The notes beneath the pieces were generated by a model. It did not search any database, was not told where the DNA came from, and saw only the letters and a list, made by a program, of their open reading frames with translations. From Vespa crabro (lineage: Eukaryota > Arthropoda > Insecta > Hymenoptera > Vespidae): a stretch of DNA of 64,000 nt. The position numbers and the translations under genes are program-made. Shown here in pieces: positions 34,101 through 45,310 of the stretch (within the stretch, counting starts at the first letter, position 1; each line of letters opens with the position of its first letter). The stretch spans positions 62,001-126,000 of the forward strand of contig NC_060964.1 of NCBI RefSeq assembly GCF_910589235.1. Reading direction: 5' to 3'.

Positions 34101-35829
34101 CTTGGACTAAGAAGATTGGCAGGCATGGAAATATTCTGACAAGTCGACGAAAAGTTAAGCGTGTGCCTCTAGATTCAATGCAACTGCCGGACATGGATAT
34201 ATTCCAAATAGTCGGTGTAAGGTTATGCGGGTGCCTCTCGATCCAATGCTGCTGTCGAACTTAAAAATATTCCGACTAGTCGAGGGTATATTTTGCAAGT
34301 GCCTCTCGATCCAATGCGGCTGTTAGAAATTGAAATATCCCAAATAGTAGAGAGAATATTATGCGAGTGCATCCTGAACCAATTCGGTCGTGAGACATGT
34401 AAATATTCCGACTTGTCGAGTCAAAGTTATGCAAGTGACACTCTAACCAATACGGCTGCCGTACCTGAAAATATTCCGAATAGTCGAGAGAAAAATATAC
34501 CAGTGCCTCTCGAACCAATACGGCTGTTGAAATTGGAACTAATCCAACTAGCCGAGGGAGAGTTATGCGAGTCATTTCTGCACCAAAGCGATTGTCGTAA
34601 CAGGAAATATTTCGTGTATCTAAGGGAAAGTCATGCTAGTGACTATCGAATCAATGCAGCTGTCTCATCTGGAACTTTTCCGACTAGTCATGGGAAAGTT
34701 ATACGAGTGACTCTGAATACGATGCGGCTGTCGGACTTGGAAATCTTCTGACTAGTCGAGGGAAAGTTGAATGTGTGCCTATAGAACCAATTCGTCTGTC
34801 GGACTTGGACTTATTCGGTAAAGTCGAGTGAAAGTTATGCGAGTAATACTCTATCAAATGCGACAGTCGGAATTGGAAAAATTCCAAGTAGTCGCGGGAA
34901 ATTTATGCGAGTGCTACTCAAACCATTTGCAGCTGCCGTGCTTGGAAATATTCCGAACAGTCGAGAGAAATTAATGCGAGTGCCTCTCGCTCCAATGCGG
35001 CTGTCAGACTTTCAAATAACCGAACTAGAGGAGGAAATATTATTTCAGTGCCTTTCAAAACAATTCGGCTGTCGTAATTAGACCAATTCCGACTATTCGA
35101 AGGAAAGATATCGAGTAACTTGTCAACCAATGTGACTGTTTGACTTGATAATATTCCGACTAGTCGAGGGAGAGTTATGCGAATTATTTGTAAATCAATG
35201 ACACTGTTGCACTTAAAAATTTTCCGTCCAGTCGAAAAAAAGAGAGGCGAGTGGCTCCCGAACCATTGCAGCTGTCGGTTATGAAAATATTCCAACTAAT
35301 CGAGGGAAAGTTATGCGAATGACTATCAAATCAAAGCGGTTATTGGACTTGGAAACATTCCCACTAGTCGAGTAAAATTATGCGTGTGCATCTCCCTACA
35401 ATGCGACGTTCGGAATAGGAGATATTCCGACTTGTCGAGTGAAAATTAAGCGAGTGTTAGACTCCCTACCTTTTGCGACTGTTAGACTAGGAAATATTGC
35501 GTCTAATCGAAGTAAAGTCGTGCGAATTCATATCGAAACAATTCAGTTGTCGGACTTGGAAATATTCGGAATAGTTAAGGGAAAGTTATGCGTGTGACAC
35601 TAGAAACAATACAACTGCCGGACATGAAAATATCCCGTCTAAACTAGGGAATGTTATGCGAGTAATTTAGGATCCAATGCGCCTATCTGAAATGAAAATG
35701 TTCCGACTAGTCGAGGAAAAGTTATGCAAATGGCGAACGAAACAATGTGTCTCTCGTTCTCAGAAATATTCCGACCTGTCGAATGAAAGTAATGCAAGTG
35801 ACTCTAGACCCTATACGACTGTCGGCCTT
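31118..35829 (-). repeat. 68-bp satellite array, reverse orientation
   Basis: 31118-33401 mirrors the left window edge; 33402-35829 continues the same array without a visible partner. About 69 monomers with the usual heavy divergence. It ends at the B1 insertion, with CGACTGTCGGCC followed by the insert. ORFs up to 152 codons arise because 68 bp shifts the frame each monomer and stops are infrequent on one strand. Confidence 0.94.
35818..35829 (+). repeat. Left target-site duplication of B1
   Basis: ACTGTCGGCCTT, identical to 41339-41350. Most monomers have GGACTTGG here, so the shared GGCCTT variant supports a true duplication rather than chance satellite similarity. Confidence 0.6.
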
Positions 35830-35842
35830 TGGAAGTTCCAAC

Positions 35843-35962
35843 ATGGCTGCCATACGCAAAAGACGTGTCGCATCGTACTCTGCACGTTATGAAAAATTTC
35901 CTGGTAAAAAGTGCTTTGCCGAGGAAAAATTTATATCCCACCCGTTAATTAAAGTGCGGTGA
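35843..35962 (+). CDS. Short 39-codon ORF at the start of the B1 insert, unknown
   Basis: ATG at 35843 in a favourable context (AACATGGCT), reading MAAIRKRRVASYSARYEKF, then KKCFAEEKFISHPLIKVR and a TGA. Strongly basic N-terminus; no family recognised. GCGGTGAAC at its end could be a splice donor, which would make this a first exon. It lies 13 bp inside the insertion boundary, just after the near-palindrome TTGGAAGTTCCAA (35829-35841). It may equally be a chance ORF. Confidence 0.3.
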   Translation: MAAIRKRRVASYSARYEKFPGKKCFAEEKFISHPLIKVR

Positions 35963-36766
35963 ACAAACTGTGATAATAATCAATAGTGGGAGTTGATTAT
36001 TTATCGTTTAATTAGTGTATAAATGTGCTTATTAATTTCGAGGAGGCCATATTGCTTTTCTATATAGTCTATGGATGATGGCGGACTCTATCGTAATTTT
36101 CGGACTGCGACTGAAGCGCCACCACATAAACGGTGTACGCTGATTGGTCGTTGGTGTTGGACAACAAATTTGTAGTGGTATGATTGCATGAAATTTTAAT
36201 TTTCAACAGTTGGCACACCTGCGGCACTACTAAACTCAAATCTTAAAAGCACGGGAAACACTTCAGGCATGGCTCTACAGATCTTGTCGCCCGGGGTCTT
36301 CAGGCACGGCTCTACAGACCTTGTCACCCGTGGTTAAGGAAAAATTTCTCGAAATTTTTCAAAATTTTAGAATTTCGTCATAGTAGGTGATGTAGCCATG
36401 ATGAAACTATCCCAAATTAATGGCAGGGTGTCTTGCATGATCAAATATATAATAATTACTTTTTTTTCTCTAAGTCCCCATCTAATTAAAGTACTATTAA
36501 TGAAGTGCTTTAATAATTTTATTTTCTTTTAAGTTTTTATCAATCCTAAGTGCTTTTAATAAGTACTTTAAAAACCCTTTTTCTCTAAGTCCCCACCTAA
36601 TTAAAGGACTTTTACTAAAGTACTTTAATAATTTTATTTTCTTTTAAAGTTTTCGTCAATTCTAAGTGGTTTTAATAAGTACATCAAAAAATTTTTTTTT
36701 CTCCATCGCGTAATTTTATTGTTTGATCGCTGCATTGTCGCTTCGCTATTAAAGGAAGTATACTTT
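35963..36766. other. Non-coding 5' region of B1 with local repeats
   Basis: No gene seen. Contains CCAAT-type (GATTGGTCG near 36140) and ATGGCGG motifs, a 37-bp-period direct repeat (CAGGCAYGGCTCTACAGA at 36264 and 36301), and an imperfect tandem duplication of about 115 bp (36463-36577 and 36578-36695) starting CTCTAAGTCCCCA. The latter is AT-rich with TTAAAGTACT-like words. Its role is unknown. Confidence 0.55.
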
Positions 36767-37108
36767 TTAAGTATTACTTCCCTTTTTTTGCGTCCAACTT
36801 TCTTTTTCAGCTTCAAGTTTTCTTCTTGCAGCTTCTTTTCTTACTTTTAATAAAGAAGTTGCTTCCAAAAATTCCATGATGGTTGTCCGTGGGGTAAAAT
36901 ATTCCGGAGGTAAACTAGCCTCCCGTTCGAATCTCCGGGTGGAGGCTTTCCCAGGGGCGGTTAGCGTGGTGTGGAGAAGTTCGCGTATATAGTCGCTTAA
37001 TGCAGCTAGCGCGACCCCGAAGGTGACGAGTGGATGTACTTCCGGCGTAGGGCAGCGTAGGAACGCAACAACACGCCGGTCGTGTGCGCGATCATCGTCC
37101 AAGGCCAC
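36767..37108 (-). CDS. Antisense reading frame upstream of B1 ORF1, unknown
   Basis: Stop-to-stop frame of 113 codons, first codon GTG right after a TGA, with no ATG start. Reads VALDDDRAHDRRV, VAFLRCPTPEVHPLV, ALSDYIRELLHTTLTAPGKA, PEYFTPRTTIMEFLEA, LLKVRKEAARRKLEAEKE. The same frame, without indels, recurs beside copy B2 on the plus strand (56557-56725), including LRCPTPEVHPLV. Composition looks protein-like, but substitutions between the two copies are not concentrated at third positions. It may be a divergent gene, an exon, or a mirror image of conserved element DNA. Confidence 0.35.
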   Translation of the reverse strand: MALDDDRAHDRRVVAFLRCPTPEVHPLVTFGVALAALSDYIRELLHTTLTAPGKASTRRFEREASLPPEYFTPRTTIMEFLEATSLLKVRKEAARRKLEAEKESWTQKKGSNT

Positions 37109-37149
37109 TCAACGTGCAACCCCCCGTTGCGTTCGTAGCCCCGCACAAC

Positions 37150-37532
37150 CCGGACTGCATCAGGTGGTAGCCAGTCTTCGAGAGGTTATAGTCGTTCTAG
37201 AAAGGTGCGATAGGAATTTGCCGAAGCCATCTTCTAAGACCACGCAAACGAATGTCGTTGATGCTAAATCGGTCACGAAAACCGGAATAGGCGCAATATG
37301 TCCTTCCAGTTCGGGCGATAGACAGGATGAACAGAATTTAGAGAGCGTATCGATCGGGCGACCGCGAACGCGCGCATACGCTCGCATGCATTCCGTGCAA
37401 TATCCCCCGAAAACGGAACATACGCCTTCATCAACCCTCGCAACAATAAGACACATGCAACGCGTAGAAATAACCCCCTACCACCGACTATCGAGCAAGA
37501 CGCCGAGAAAGTCTGCACGGATTCATCTTTGA
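37150..37532 (+). pseudogene. ORF1-like protein of B1
   Basis: Begins LHQVVASLREVIVVLERC, where B2 has MHQMLANLQEAIIVLERF, so the ancestral start Met is probably this Leu codon at about 37159. Continues with PSSKTTQTNVVD and RPRTRAYARM. A helical N-terminus is followed by a low-complexity linker. No zinc knuckle is visible. It ends at a TGA where B2 continues for about 100 more residues. Confidence 0.5.
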
Positions 37533-37747
37533 AATCATCGGAAGCAGCCGTAGAAGTAGATGATGCGCCATGGGAAACCTTCGAAGAAGACGACACACGA
37601 TACCATCGGCTCCATTGGAATGGATCTTGAATCAAAGGTACCGCGTGTTATCTTCGTTGAACCCTGCGCATCAATCTGTGGTAATAATACGACTTCGGCC
37701 AAGACCCCCCCTCTCCAGTAAATTGCGCGTTCTCGAAAATTCATCTA

Positions 37748-38131
37748 TTGCAGTTAAGCATGGAGCGTCCTAGAACGGTAACGAACGAAGTCCGCAAATT
37801 GATCAGCCACAAGTGCCTGGACGTGTTGCTTTTGCAAGAGCCGTACGTCCAAAGGCACGGGATAGGATACGAAGTTATAGGACTAGGCAACGGAACAATA
37901 ATAGCAGCCATTCGCGCTAAAAGACCCTGGTCAGCGGTTGCGGCGACCAACCCGAACATCGCGCTGCTTTTTATCTCGCAGCTCAGCACTCCGCACTGCG
38001 TCTGTGCAAAAGTACAAGCACCCGGCTCCTCTTTCTACTTTGTCTCTCAATACTTTCAGTATAGCGACGAAATAGATGAGCACTATATGCACTTGGAATC
38101 GATACTTTGCGCCCTAAGGGGGAGAGAGTAA
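37748..38131 (+). pseudogene. Endonuclease N-terminal half of B1
   Basis: Reads CLDVLLLQEPYVQRHG, with the catalytic Glu in QEP, then AAIRAKRPWSAVAAT, NIALLFISQLSTPHC and SSFYFVSQYFQYSDEID, as in the Jockey/R1-type APE fold. It stops at 38129, where the frame changes. Confidence 0.75.
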
Positions 38132-38700
38132 TAGTATCACTGGACGCCAACGCGCGATGGCTTCTCTGGGGCCCTCAGGGCACAGACGAAAGAGAAGCTC
38201 TCATTAGAAGCTAGAAGCCATCACTTGGGCATCCAGGTTAAGAGTTATTAATGACGTGAAGCAGCCACCCACAATTTGGACCATAGAGGTTCCTCCTATA
38301 TCGATGTATTCCTCTCGTCACAATCCATGAGCCGAAGTCAGAACAGGCTGGACGTCCAGTGACCACAACTTGATTAGATATCGCAATACATCCCCCGAAG
38401 GCGAAGTCGGGTCGAGGTGATTGCGATCGGGACACAGGGAACAGGAGGTTCAACAACATAAGAGCTGACTGGCAATTGTTCGCCAAGCGTCTATTCTCCC
38501 TCTCAGCGGCAAGGGTGGAGGAAAGCAGTTTAGGACCGGCTTCAGAGGTAGATACACGAGCCATTGCGTTCACAGGTATCTTACAAACCGCATGCTCCGA
38601 AAATATGACTCGAAAAATGCTCACCGGAAGTCCAACCTATGATGGAAATTAACGAACCAAAAAAAAGCAATATTTCGATTAAGACGCGCGTTTCAGCGAG
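38125..38700 (+). pseudogene. Endonuclease C-terminal half of B1, frameshifted
   Basis: Frame fragments give VIVSLDANARWLLWGPQ (the usual LDxNAxxxxWG motif), LRVINDVKQPPTIWT, and WTSSDHNLIRYR with the catalytic SDH. Several stops and frame changes. The equivalent of B2 55055-55375 is preserved only in scraps. Confidence 0.6.
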
Positions 38701-38729
38701 AAAAAGACTATCAGGCAAGCCTCGGATTA

Positions 38730-39352
38730 ATGCATGAATATCATTCGTCGTTGCGGGACTATATTAAAGAGGTACGACGTGCCAAATTAGAAAGCTGGAG
38801 GAAATTCGTCACTGAGCAGCGTAACGCGGAACTGTGGGGATACATATATAAGCAACAGGCAGGTAAACTTCGCGTCGAAAGATTGATTAAACTCTCAAAC
38901 GAGAAGGCGGGAAGTTTACGAACGTTCGCGATACGGCAAGAGTCCTCCTCAACACACATGTCCCGGATGACTGCGTGTCCGAAGACACGATGGAACAGCG
39001 AGCGGTACGGAATATCTCCAGAAACGTTCCAGAAACTGCGGATGCCCCTCTCTTCACAGAGGAAGAGGTCGAGCGTGTCATAGGATCCCTCAAAGAGGAA
39101 AAGGCCCCGGGTCTGAATCTTATAGAGTTGTGCGTGCTCAAGAGAGCATTTGCCGCTATCCCATCCCAATTCGTAGATCTTTTTAACGAATGCCTTCAAT
39201 GGGGTATCTTCCCATCCATCTGGAAAGAGGGCTCCTTAAGAACACTCCTTAAAGGCGTCGAAAAGGACGCGGAGAACCAAGTCTTACAGGCCAATATGGC
39301 TTCTCTCCGTCGTAGGAAAGGTTCTAGAAAGGCTGCTGAAGCTGCGCCTTAA
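38730..39352 (+). pseudogene. ORF2 linker and RT N-terminus of B1
   Basis: LREYIKEVRR-type helical linker (LRDYIKEVRRAKLESWRKF), then in another frame PETADAPLFTEEEVERVIG, KAPGLNLIELCVLKRAF and GIFPSIWKEGSLRTLLKG, the first RT motifs. At 39280 the frame changes before the SYRP motif. Confidence 0.65.
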
Positions 39353-39993
39353 GGAATCATCCCTCGCGCTGGGAAAACTTTCGGACAAACAATATGATTT
39401 TGTCCCGGGACGCTCCACTGAGGATGCGATAGTAGAGATGTACCGAATCGTTTCTGCCTCCTCACGAGATAATTCGTTGCGTTGTTATTCGACATCTCGG
39501 GAACCTTCGACAATGTTTGGTGGTTTCTATATCTTAGGGCTTCCAGGATCGGGACTGCCCAAGAAACATTTTTAACATTATGACGAACTACTTCGCAGAC
39601 CGCAAGGTAAAAATTGCCTTAGGAGAGCATAAGGTTTCAAAGCAGGCCTTGAGAACATGTCAACTAGGATCGGTCTTTGGTCCTTCCTGCTGGAACTTCA
39701 TGTTCGACCAGCTCCTCCGGATACTGAAAGAATCCTCGGAAGTCAACGCGATCGCGTACGCGGACGACTTACTCGTCATTGTAGCTGGAGATTCTAGGAA
39801 GGAACTCGAGGAGAAAGAATATTGTGTGGTAAATAGCATCACCGGATGTCGCTTGACGGGGAAACTATCAATCTTCGAACTCAAGACGGAAGCTATCGTC
39901 CTAAAGAGCAACTGTGTGAAGAAGAAACTCATTTGTAGAAGGGGAGGACAACGTCCAGATAGGAAGCAGAATACTGCGAAAAAGACCGACTAA
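39353..39993 (+). pseudogene. RT catalytic part of B1
   Basis: Includes KLSDKQYDFVPGRSTEDAI, then FDISGTFDNVWW (motif A, 39488-39523, in a shifted frame), GSVFGPSCWNFMFDQLL (B) and VNAIAYADDLLVIV (catalytic YADD), then motif D around FELKTEAIVLKS. A TAA at 39991 ends the last frame. Frame changes near 39530 and 39580. Confidence 0.75.
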
Positions 39994-40866
39994 GCTAGTA
40001 GGCCACCCACCATAAATATAGGGAACAATAGTATAAAATTTAGGAATTCCGTTAGATATCTTAGGGTATACTTTGTCAAAGGGCTGAGGGTCTCGACACA
40101 CGGCCGCTTCCTTAATGAGAAAGTCGGGCCATCTAGGCAAATTAGCAGCTAGGGAATGAAGGCTCCGTCATTGCGCACTCCTGGCGAATTATAGAGGCGT
40201 ATTTTCCCCTACTGCCACGTATGCAGCAGCAGGATGGTCGGATCTCTGCACCGAAGGGGATCTTAAAAAGTTAAGCGCGACACAGCGATCGGCCATCATC
40301 TCGGTCACACCCGCGTACCGCACAACTGCGACGGGATCCCTCTGCATCGTAGCGGCTGAGCCACCGGTAGATCTCCAGTTATTGAAGCGTAGAAGACTAT
40401 ACAGCATTAGGAAAAATTGGAGCACCGAAATAGCGACGCGGAAACTAGAAGGCACGAAGAATAAGCGCGCGATAGTAAGCCAGGTTGACGAAGAAATTTT
40501 CAGGAATTGGCAGTCCAGATGGGTGGACTCCTCAAAGGGAAGGACCATGTACGCGAATTTCCCAGACATCAAGGAAAGAATGGGTGCTCTCCTAACCACT
40601 TCACATCTCAGTTTCTTACAGGACACGGAGCTTTCAAGGCCAAGCTGACGTCGCCGAACATCATCGAAGAAGGAACATGCGAGTATGGCGAAGAGGACAC
40701 GGTTTTGCACCAATGTCCGGTCTTTGATCCCCAGAGAGTGGCTCTGGAAGAAATTCTCTATAAAAGGAGTTGGCCGGAAGCAGCGAGACATCTTGTCTCA
40801 ACGGCCGAGGCCTTCTCCCTCTTCGCGGAGTATTGTAAGGAAACCCTCCTCATCAAGGGATATTAG
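39994..40866 (+). pseudogene. ORF2 C-terminal domain of B1
   Basis: Follows the stop with RPPTINIGNNSIKF, then broken frames, ending in the clear LTSPNIIEEGTCEYGEEDTV and HQCPVFDPQRVALEEILY, then CKETLLIKGY and a TAG. The Cys-rich end (C-EYGEEDTVLHQC) corresponds to the C-terminal CCHC-like segment of R1-group ORF2. B2 lacks about 600 bp of this region. Confidence 0.65.
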
Positions 40867-41338
40867 TTCATGAGTCCTGTTCAGCTGGGATTGTCGGTGT
40901 TCCGGCGATGGGGGGTGCCTGTAATCTCGGGTTAGCCCACTCTCGTACAGGATAGGGACGGAGATGCTCGTACGCATCTTCCTATTTTCCCTTTTTTATT
41001 TTTTTTCCCCTGTCATCACCAAACTCTCTCCCCTAAATCTGCTATCCTTCCAATCACATCCCATCCTACGGAACGAATGCCAAAGATCGTGGTACTGTGA
41101 GTGGGCCTCCCCGTGGTTCCCCGAGGACACGACTGGCATCAGCGCGGTGATTTGTTGCTGCGAGGATGTTGGTCGTGGCTAAACCGCTCACCCTGCCCGC
41201 CGGCATGAGTTTTGGGTTTTTCCGAATCCGGTCTCTTCGTAGTGGTGGCTACTGTTTGTTGGTAGTTCCGTAGCGTATGACCTAATGGGCGAGGTAGCAT
41301 AAGTGCAGGAACCCTTCGGGTGTCTACTTTTACAATAT
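40867..41338 (+). other. 3' UTR of B1
   Basis: Shared with B2 (52966-53420 on the minus strand), including GGCTAAACCG, CCTGCCCGC and the terminal word ACAATAT. Polypyrimidine stretch at 40980-41010. No poly(A) tail. Confidence 0.6.
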
Positions 41339-43559
41339 ACTGTCGGCCTTGGAAATATTCCAACTTGTCGATTGAAAGTTTTTCGACTGAATAACGGAAC
41401 AATACCACTATCTAACTGAGAAATTTCCTGACAAGTCGCGGGAAAATTATGATATTGCCACTCAAACTAAAGCGACTGTCGGACTTGGAAAGATACCTAC
41501 AATTCGAGGGAGAGTTAAGCGAGTGACTTGTGAAACAATGCAACTGTCAGACTTGGAAATAATCCGACTAATCGATGGAGATTTATGCGATTGCCTCTAG
41601 AACCAAAGCTGCTGTCAGACTTGGAAATATTCCGACTAATCGAGTGAAAGTTATGCTAGTTTCTCTCCAAACAATGCGGCTGTCTGAATTGGACATATTC
41701 TGACAAGTCGAGGGAATGTTATGCGAGTGATTTTGAATCAATACGACTTTCGTACATGGAAATATTCTAACTTCTCTAGGGAAATTTTTGCAGTGCCTCT
41801 CAAACCAATCCGATTGTAGAAATTGGAAATATCCCGACTAGAAAAGATAGAGCTATGCGAGTGATTTGTGAATCAATGGGACTGTCGTGCTAGGAAATAT
41901 ACCGACTAGTCGAAGGAATGTTATGCGTGTGTCTTGTGAAATAATGCGACTGTCGGGCTTGGAAATATTCCGACTAGTCGAGGGAATGTTATACGAGTGA
42001 CACTGAAACCACTGCGACTGCTGGATTTGGAAACATACCGCCTAGTCGAGGGAATGTTATGCGTGTGCCTAACAAACCAATTCTTCTCTCGGACTTGAAA
42101 GTATTCTGACTAGTCGAGGGAAATTCATGCAAGTGATATTCGAACAAATGCGACTGTCGGACTAGGAAATATTTCGCCAAGTCGAGGGAAATTTATGCAA
42201 GTACCGTTCGAAAGAATGCGTGTGAAGGTCTTGAAAAAATTCCAACCTGTCGGATGAAAGCTATGCAAGTGCCTCTCGGACTAATAGAGCTGCCGGACTA
42301 GGAAATATTGCGATAAGTGGAGGGTAAGAAGTGCGAGTGCTTCTCGATTCAATATGACTGTCGAACTTAAATATATTACGACTAGACAAGAGAATGTTAT
42401 GCGATTAACCCTTTGCCTTCGGCAGATTTCGCTTTTGGTAGTACCAGTAGGTTGGAACAAATCTATCGTTTCGCAATTACTTTTCCGTACAGGATATAAA
42501 GTCAATATACTGAATTTGTTAAATCTGATTTGTTGAATTCAATATTACTAATAATACATAAGAATATAAAATTTTTTTTCTTAATATGTCCCCGCTTCGT
42601 GGACAACGAATTTTACGATTTAGATATGTCCCCGATACTGGCACACAGTTTTCTGCGACGATTTATATATGTCCCAGTCATGGGGACACCAACCCCAAAA
42701 GGTTGAATTGTTAACCAGTGCGACTGTCTGACTTGGAAATATCCCGAATAGTCGAGGGAGAGAATTGCGAGTGATTTGTTAATCGATACGAGTGTCGGAC
42801 GTGGAAATATTCCGACTAGTCGAGGGAAAATTATTCGAGTGTCCATCGGACCAATTTGGCTGTCGGACTTGGAAATATTCTGTATAGGCATTGGAAAGTT
42901 ATGTGAGTCACGTGTCAACCAAAGCGACTGACGGGCTTGGAAATATTCCGACTAGTCGAAGAAAAGTTATGCGGGTGACTCTCGAACTAATGTGACTGTA
43001 GAACATGGAAATATTCCGACTGATTGGGAAAAGTTATGCGAGTGACTAATAAACCAATATGATTGTCGGGAATGGAAATATTCCGACTATTCGACGAAAG
43101 ATTTACGAGTGTCTCACGAACAAATGTGGCCTTTAGACGGGGAAATATCTTGCCTAATCTAGGGAAACTTATGCGAGTGCCACTCGAAACAAAGCAAATG
43201 GCGATCTTGGAATCATTCTGACTAGACGAGGAAACGTTATTCGAGTGTCTTGTGAACGAAAACGACTGTCGGCATTGGGAAAATTCCTAATGGTAGAAGG
43301 AATGTTATGCGAGTGCCTCTCGAACTAATATAGATGTCGGATTTGGAACCATTACGACTAATCAAAAAAAAATATGCGTGTAACTTGTGTACCAATGCGA
43401 CTGTCTGACATTAAAATATCCCGACTTGACGAGGGAGAGTTACGCAAGTGTCTTGTGAACCATTACGGCTGTCTGACTAGGCTGTATTCCGACTAGCCGA
43501 AGGAAAGTTATGCGAGTGCCTCTCGAACCAATGCGGTGGTAGGACATGGAAGTATCAGG
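41339..43559 (-). repeat. 68-bp satellite array, reverse orientation, with MITE insert
   Basis: The first 12 bases are the right-hand duplication of B1. About 28 monomers around the insertion at 42409-42710. The array ends at 43559, where GGACTTGGAACCATCG passes into (TTA)n. Confidence 0.93.
42409..42710. mobile_element. Candidate piggyBac-like MITE, 302 bp, TTAA-flanked
   Basis: Flanked by TTAA at 42405-42408 and 42711-42714 inside a satellite monomer. The left end reads CCCTTTGCCTTCGGCAG, a C-rich start of the kind seen in piggyBac-type ends; the right end, read inward, is CAATTCAACCTTTTGGGG, only weakly similar. Inside are three imperfect repeats of about 43 bp beginning ATATGTCCC (near 42584, 42631, 42668). 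No coding capacity. Confidence 0.5.
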
Positions 43560-43830
43560 ACTTGGAACCATCGTTATAATCGTTATTATAGTTATAATAG
43601 TTACTATTGTTATTATTTATATTATCGTTATTACCGTTATTATTATTATTTTTATTATTACTATTATTATTATTATTGTTTTTATTATTGTTATTATCAT
43701 CTTTATCATTCTTTTTGTTATGGCGCTATTATCATTATTACTGATATTATACTTATTATCGTTAATATTGTTATTATTATTAATATCATTAATATCGTTA
43801 TAATCGTTAATATCCTTATTATCATAGTTA

Positions 43831-43890
<60 letters not shown>

Positions 43891-44074
43891 CGTTATTATA
43901 ATTATTATTATCGTTATTACCGTATTCATTATTATCATTGTTATAATTGTCGTTATTATTGTTACAATTAATATCATCGTTATTATAATCGTTATTAACG
44001 TTATTATCGTTAGTATAGTTATTATTGTTATTATCGCTATTATCGTCATTATTTTTATTATTACATTTATTATA

Positions 44075-44107
<33 letters not shown>

Positions 44108-44604
44108 GTTATTATTATTATTTTTATTATTATTATTATTTTTATAATTATCATTTGTATAATTATTGTAATTGTTATTATCCTTGTTATCGTTATTATC
44201 GTTATTATCTTTATTAATGTTACAATCGTTATTATGGTTATTATCATTATTATTGTTATTACTGTTAATATCGTTATTACCTTAATTATCGTTATAATCA
44301 TCATTATATTTAATATCGTCATTATCTTTATTATCGAAATTATCGTTATAATAGTTATTTTTACTATTATCGTTTTATTATTGTTGTTATTATCGTTATT
44401 ATCATTGTTGTCGCTAACTTTGTTATTACTATTATTATCGTTTTGATCGTTATTATAGTTATTATCTTTATTATTTTTAAAATCATTAGTATCGTTATTA
44501 TCGTTATTACTCATATTACTATTATTATTCTAATCGTTATTATTCCCGTTATTAACGTCATTATCTTCACTATTACTATTATTATTATTATTATTATTAT
44601 TATA

Positions 44605-44692
<88 letters not shown>

Positions 44693-45244
44693 GTGTTATA
44701 ATTATTATAACTATTATTATCGTTATTGTCGTTATAATTATTATTATCGATATTATCGTTATTATAACTATTATTATTATTATTATTATTATTATAGTCA
44801 TTATTATCGTTATTACAGTTATTATTGTTATTATCGTTATTATTATTATTATTATTGTTATCGTTATTATAGGTGTTTTTATTATAATTATTTTTACTAT
44901 TATTATTATAATTTTACTTTATTATTATAATCGTTACTATCGTTATTATCATTATTACCGATATTATGCTTATTATCGTTCTTATCCTTTTAATCGTTAT
45001 TATCGTTTTTATTGTTATTATTATTATTATTATCGTTATCATCTTTGTTATTTTTATTATTATTATTACTATGATTATCGTTATTATTATGGTTATTATG
45101 ATTATTATCGTTAATATCGTTATTATTATTACTATTATTATTATTATTATTATTATTATCGTTATCATCTTTGTTATTTTTATTATTATTATTACTATGA
45201 TTATCGTTATTATTATGGTTATTATGATTATTATCGTTAATATC

Positions 45245-45285
<41 letters not shown>

Positions 45286-45310
45286 CGTTATTATTATTGT
45301 TATTATCGTT
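43560..45310. repeat. Interrupted (TTA)n tract upstream of A3
   Basis: 1.75 kb of ATT units with frequent CGTT and ATCATT variants. It contains a recent tandem duplication of period 126 bp: CGTTATCATCTTTG at 45034 and 45160. It ends directly at the A3 5' end. ORFs here are repeat translations. Confidence 0.95.

Larger units (their letters stand above)
35830..41338 (+). mobile_element. R1-like retrotransposon B1, about 5.5 kb, decayed
   Basis: Insertion bounded by a 12-bp duplication in satellite. Long 5' region (35830-37150), ORF1 (37150-37532), EN (37748-38420), RT (38975-39993), C-terminal domain (to 40866) and 3' UTR (40867-41338) ending CAATAT without a poly(A) tail. B2 (52966 upward, minus strand) is a second copy. 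APE-type EN and the RT motifs place it near R1/Jockey-group elements; family naming would need a tree. It has many frameshifts and stops. The first 900 bp could instead be an older unrelated insertion. Confidence 0.7.

Noticed and set aside
35843..36420. Host gene with a bidirectional promoter
   Set aside because: CCAAT-like and ATGGCGG words and two facing ATGs are suggestive, but the ORFs are only 39 and about 13 codons, and the region lies inside the B1 target duplication.
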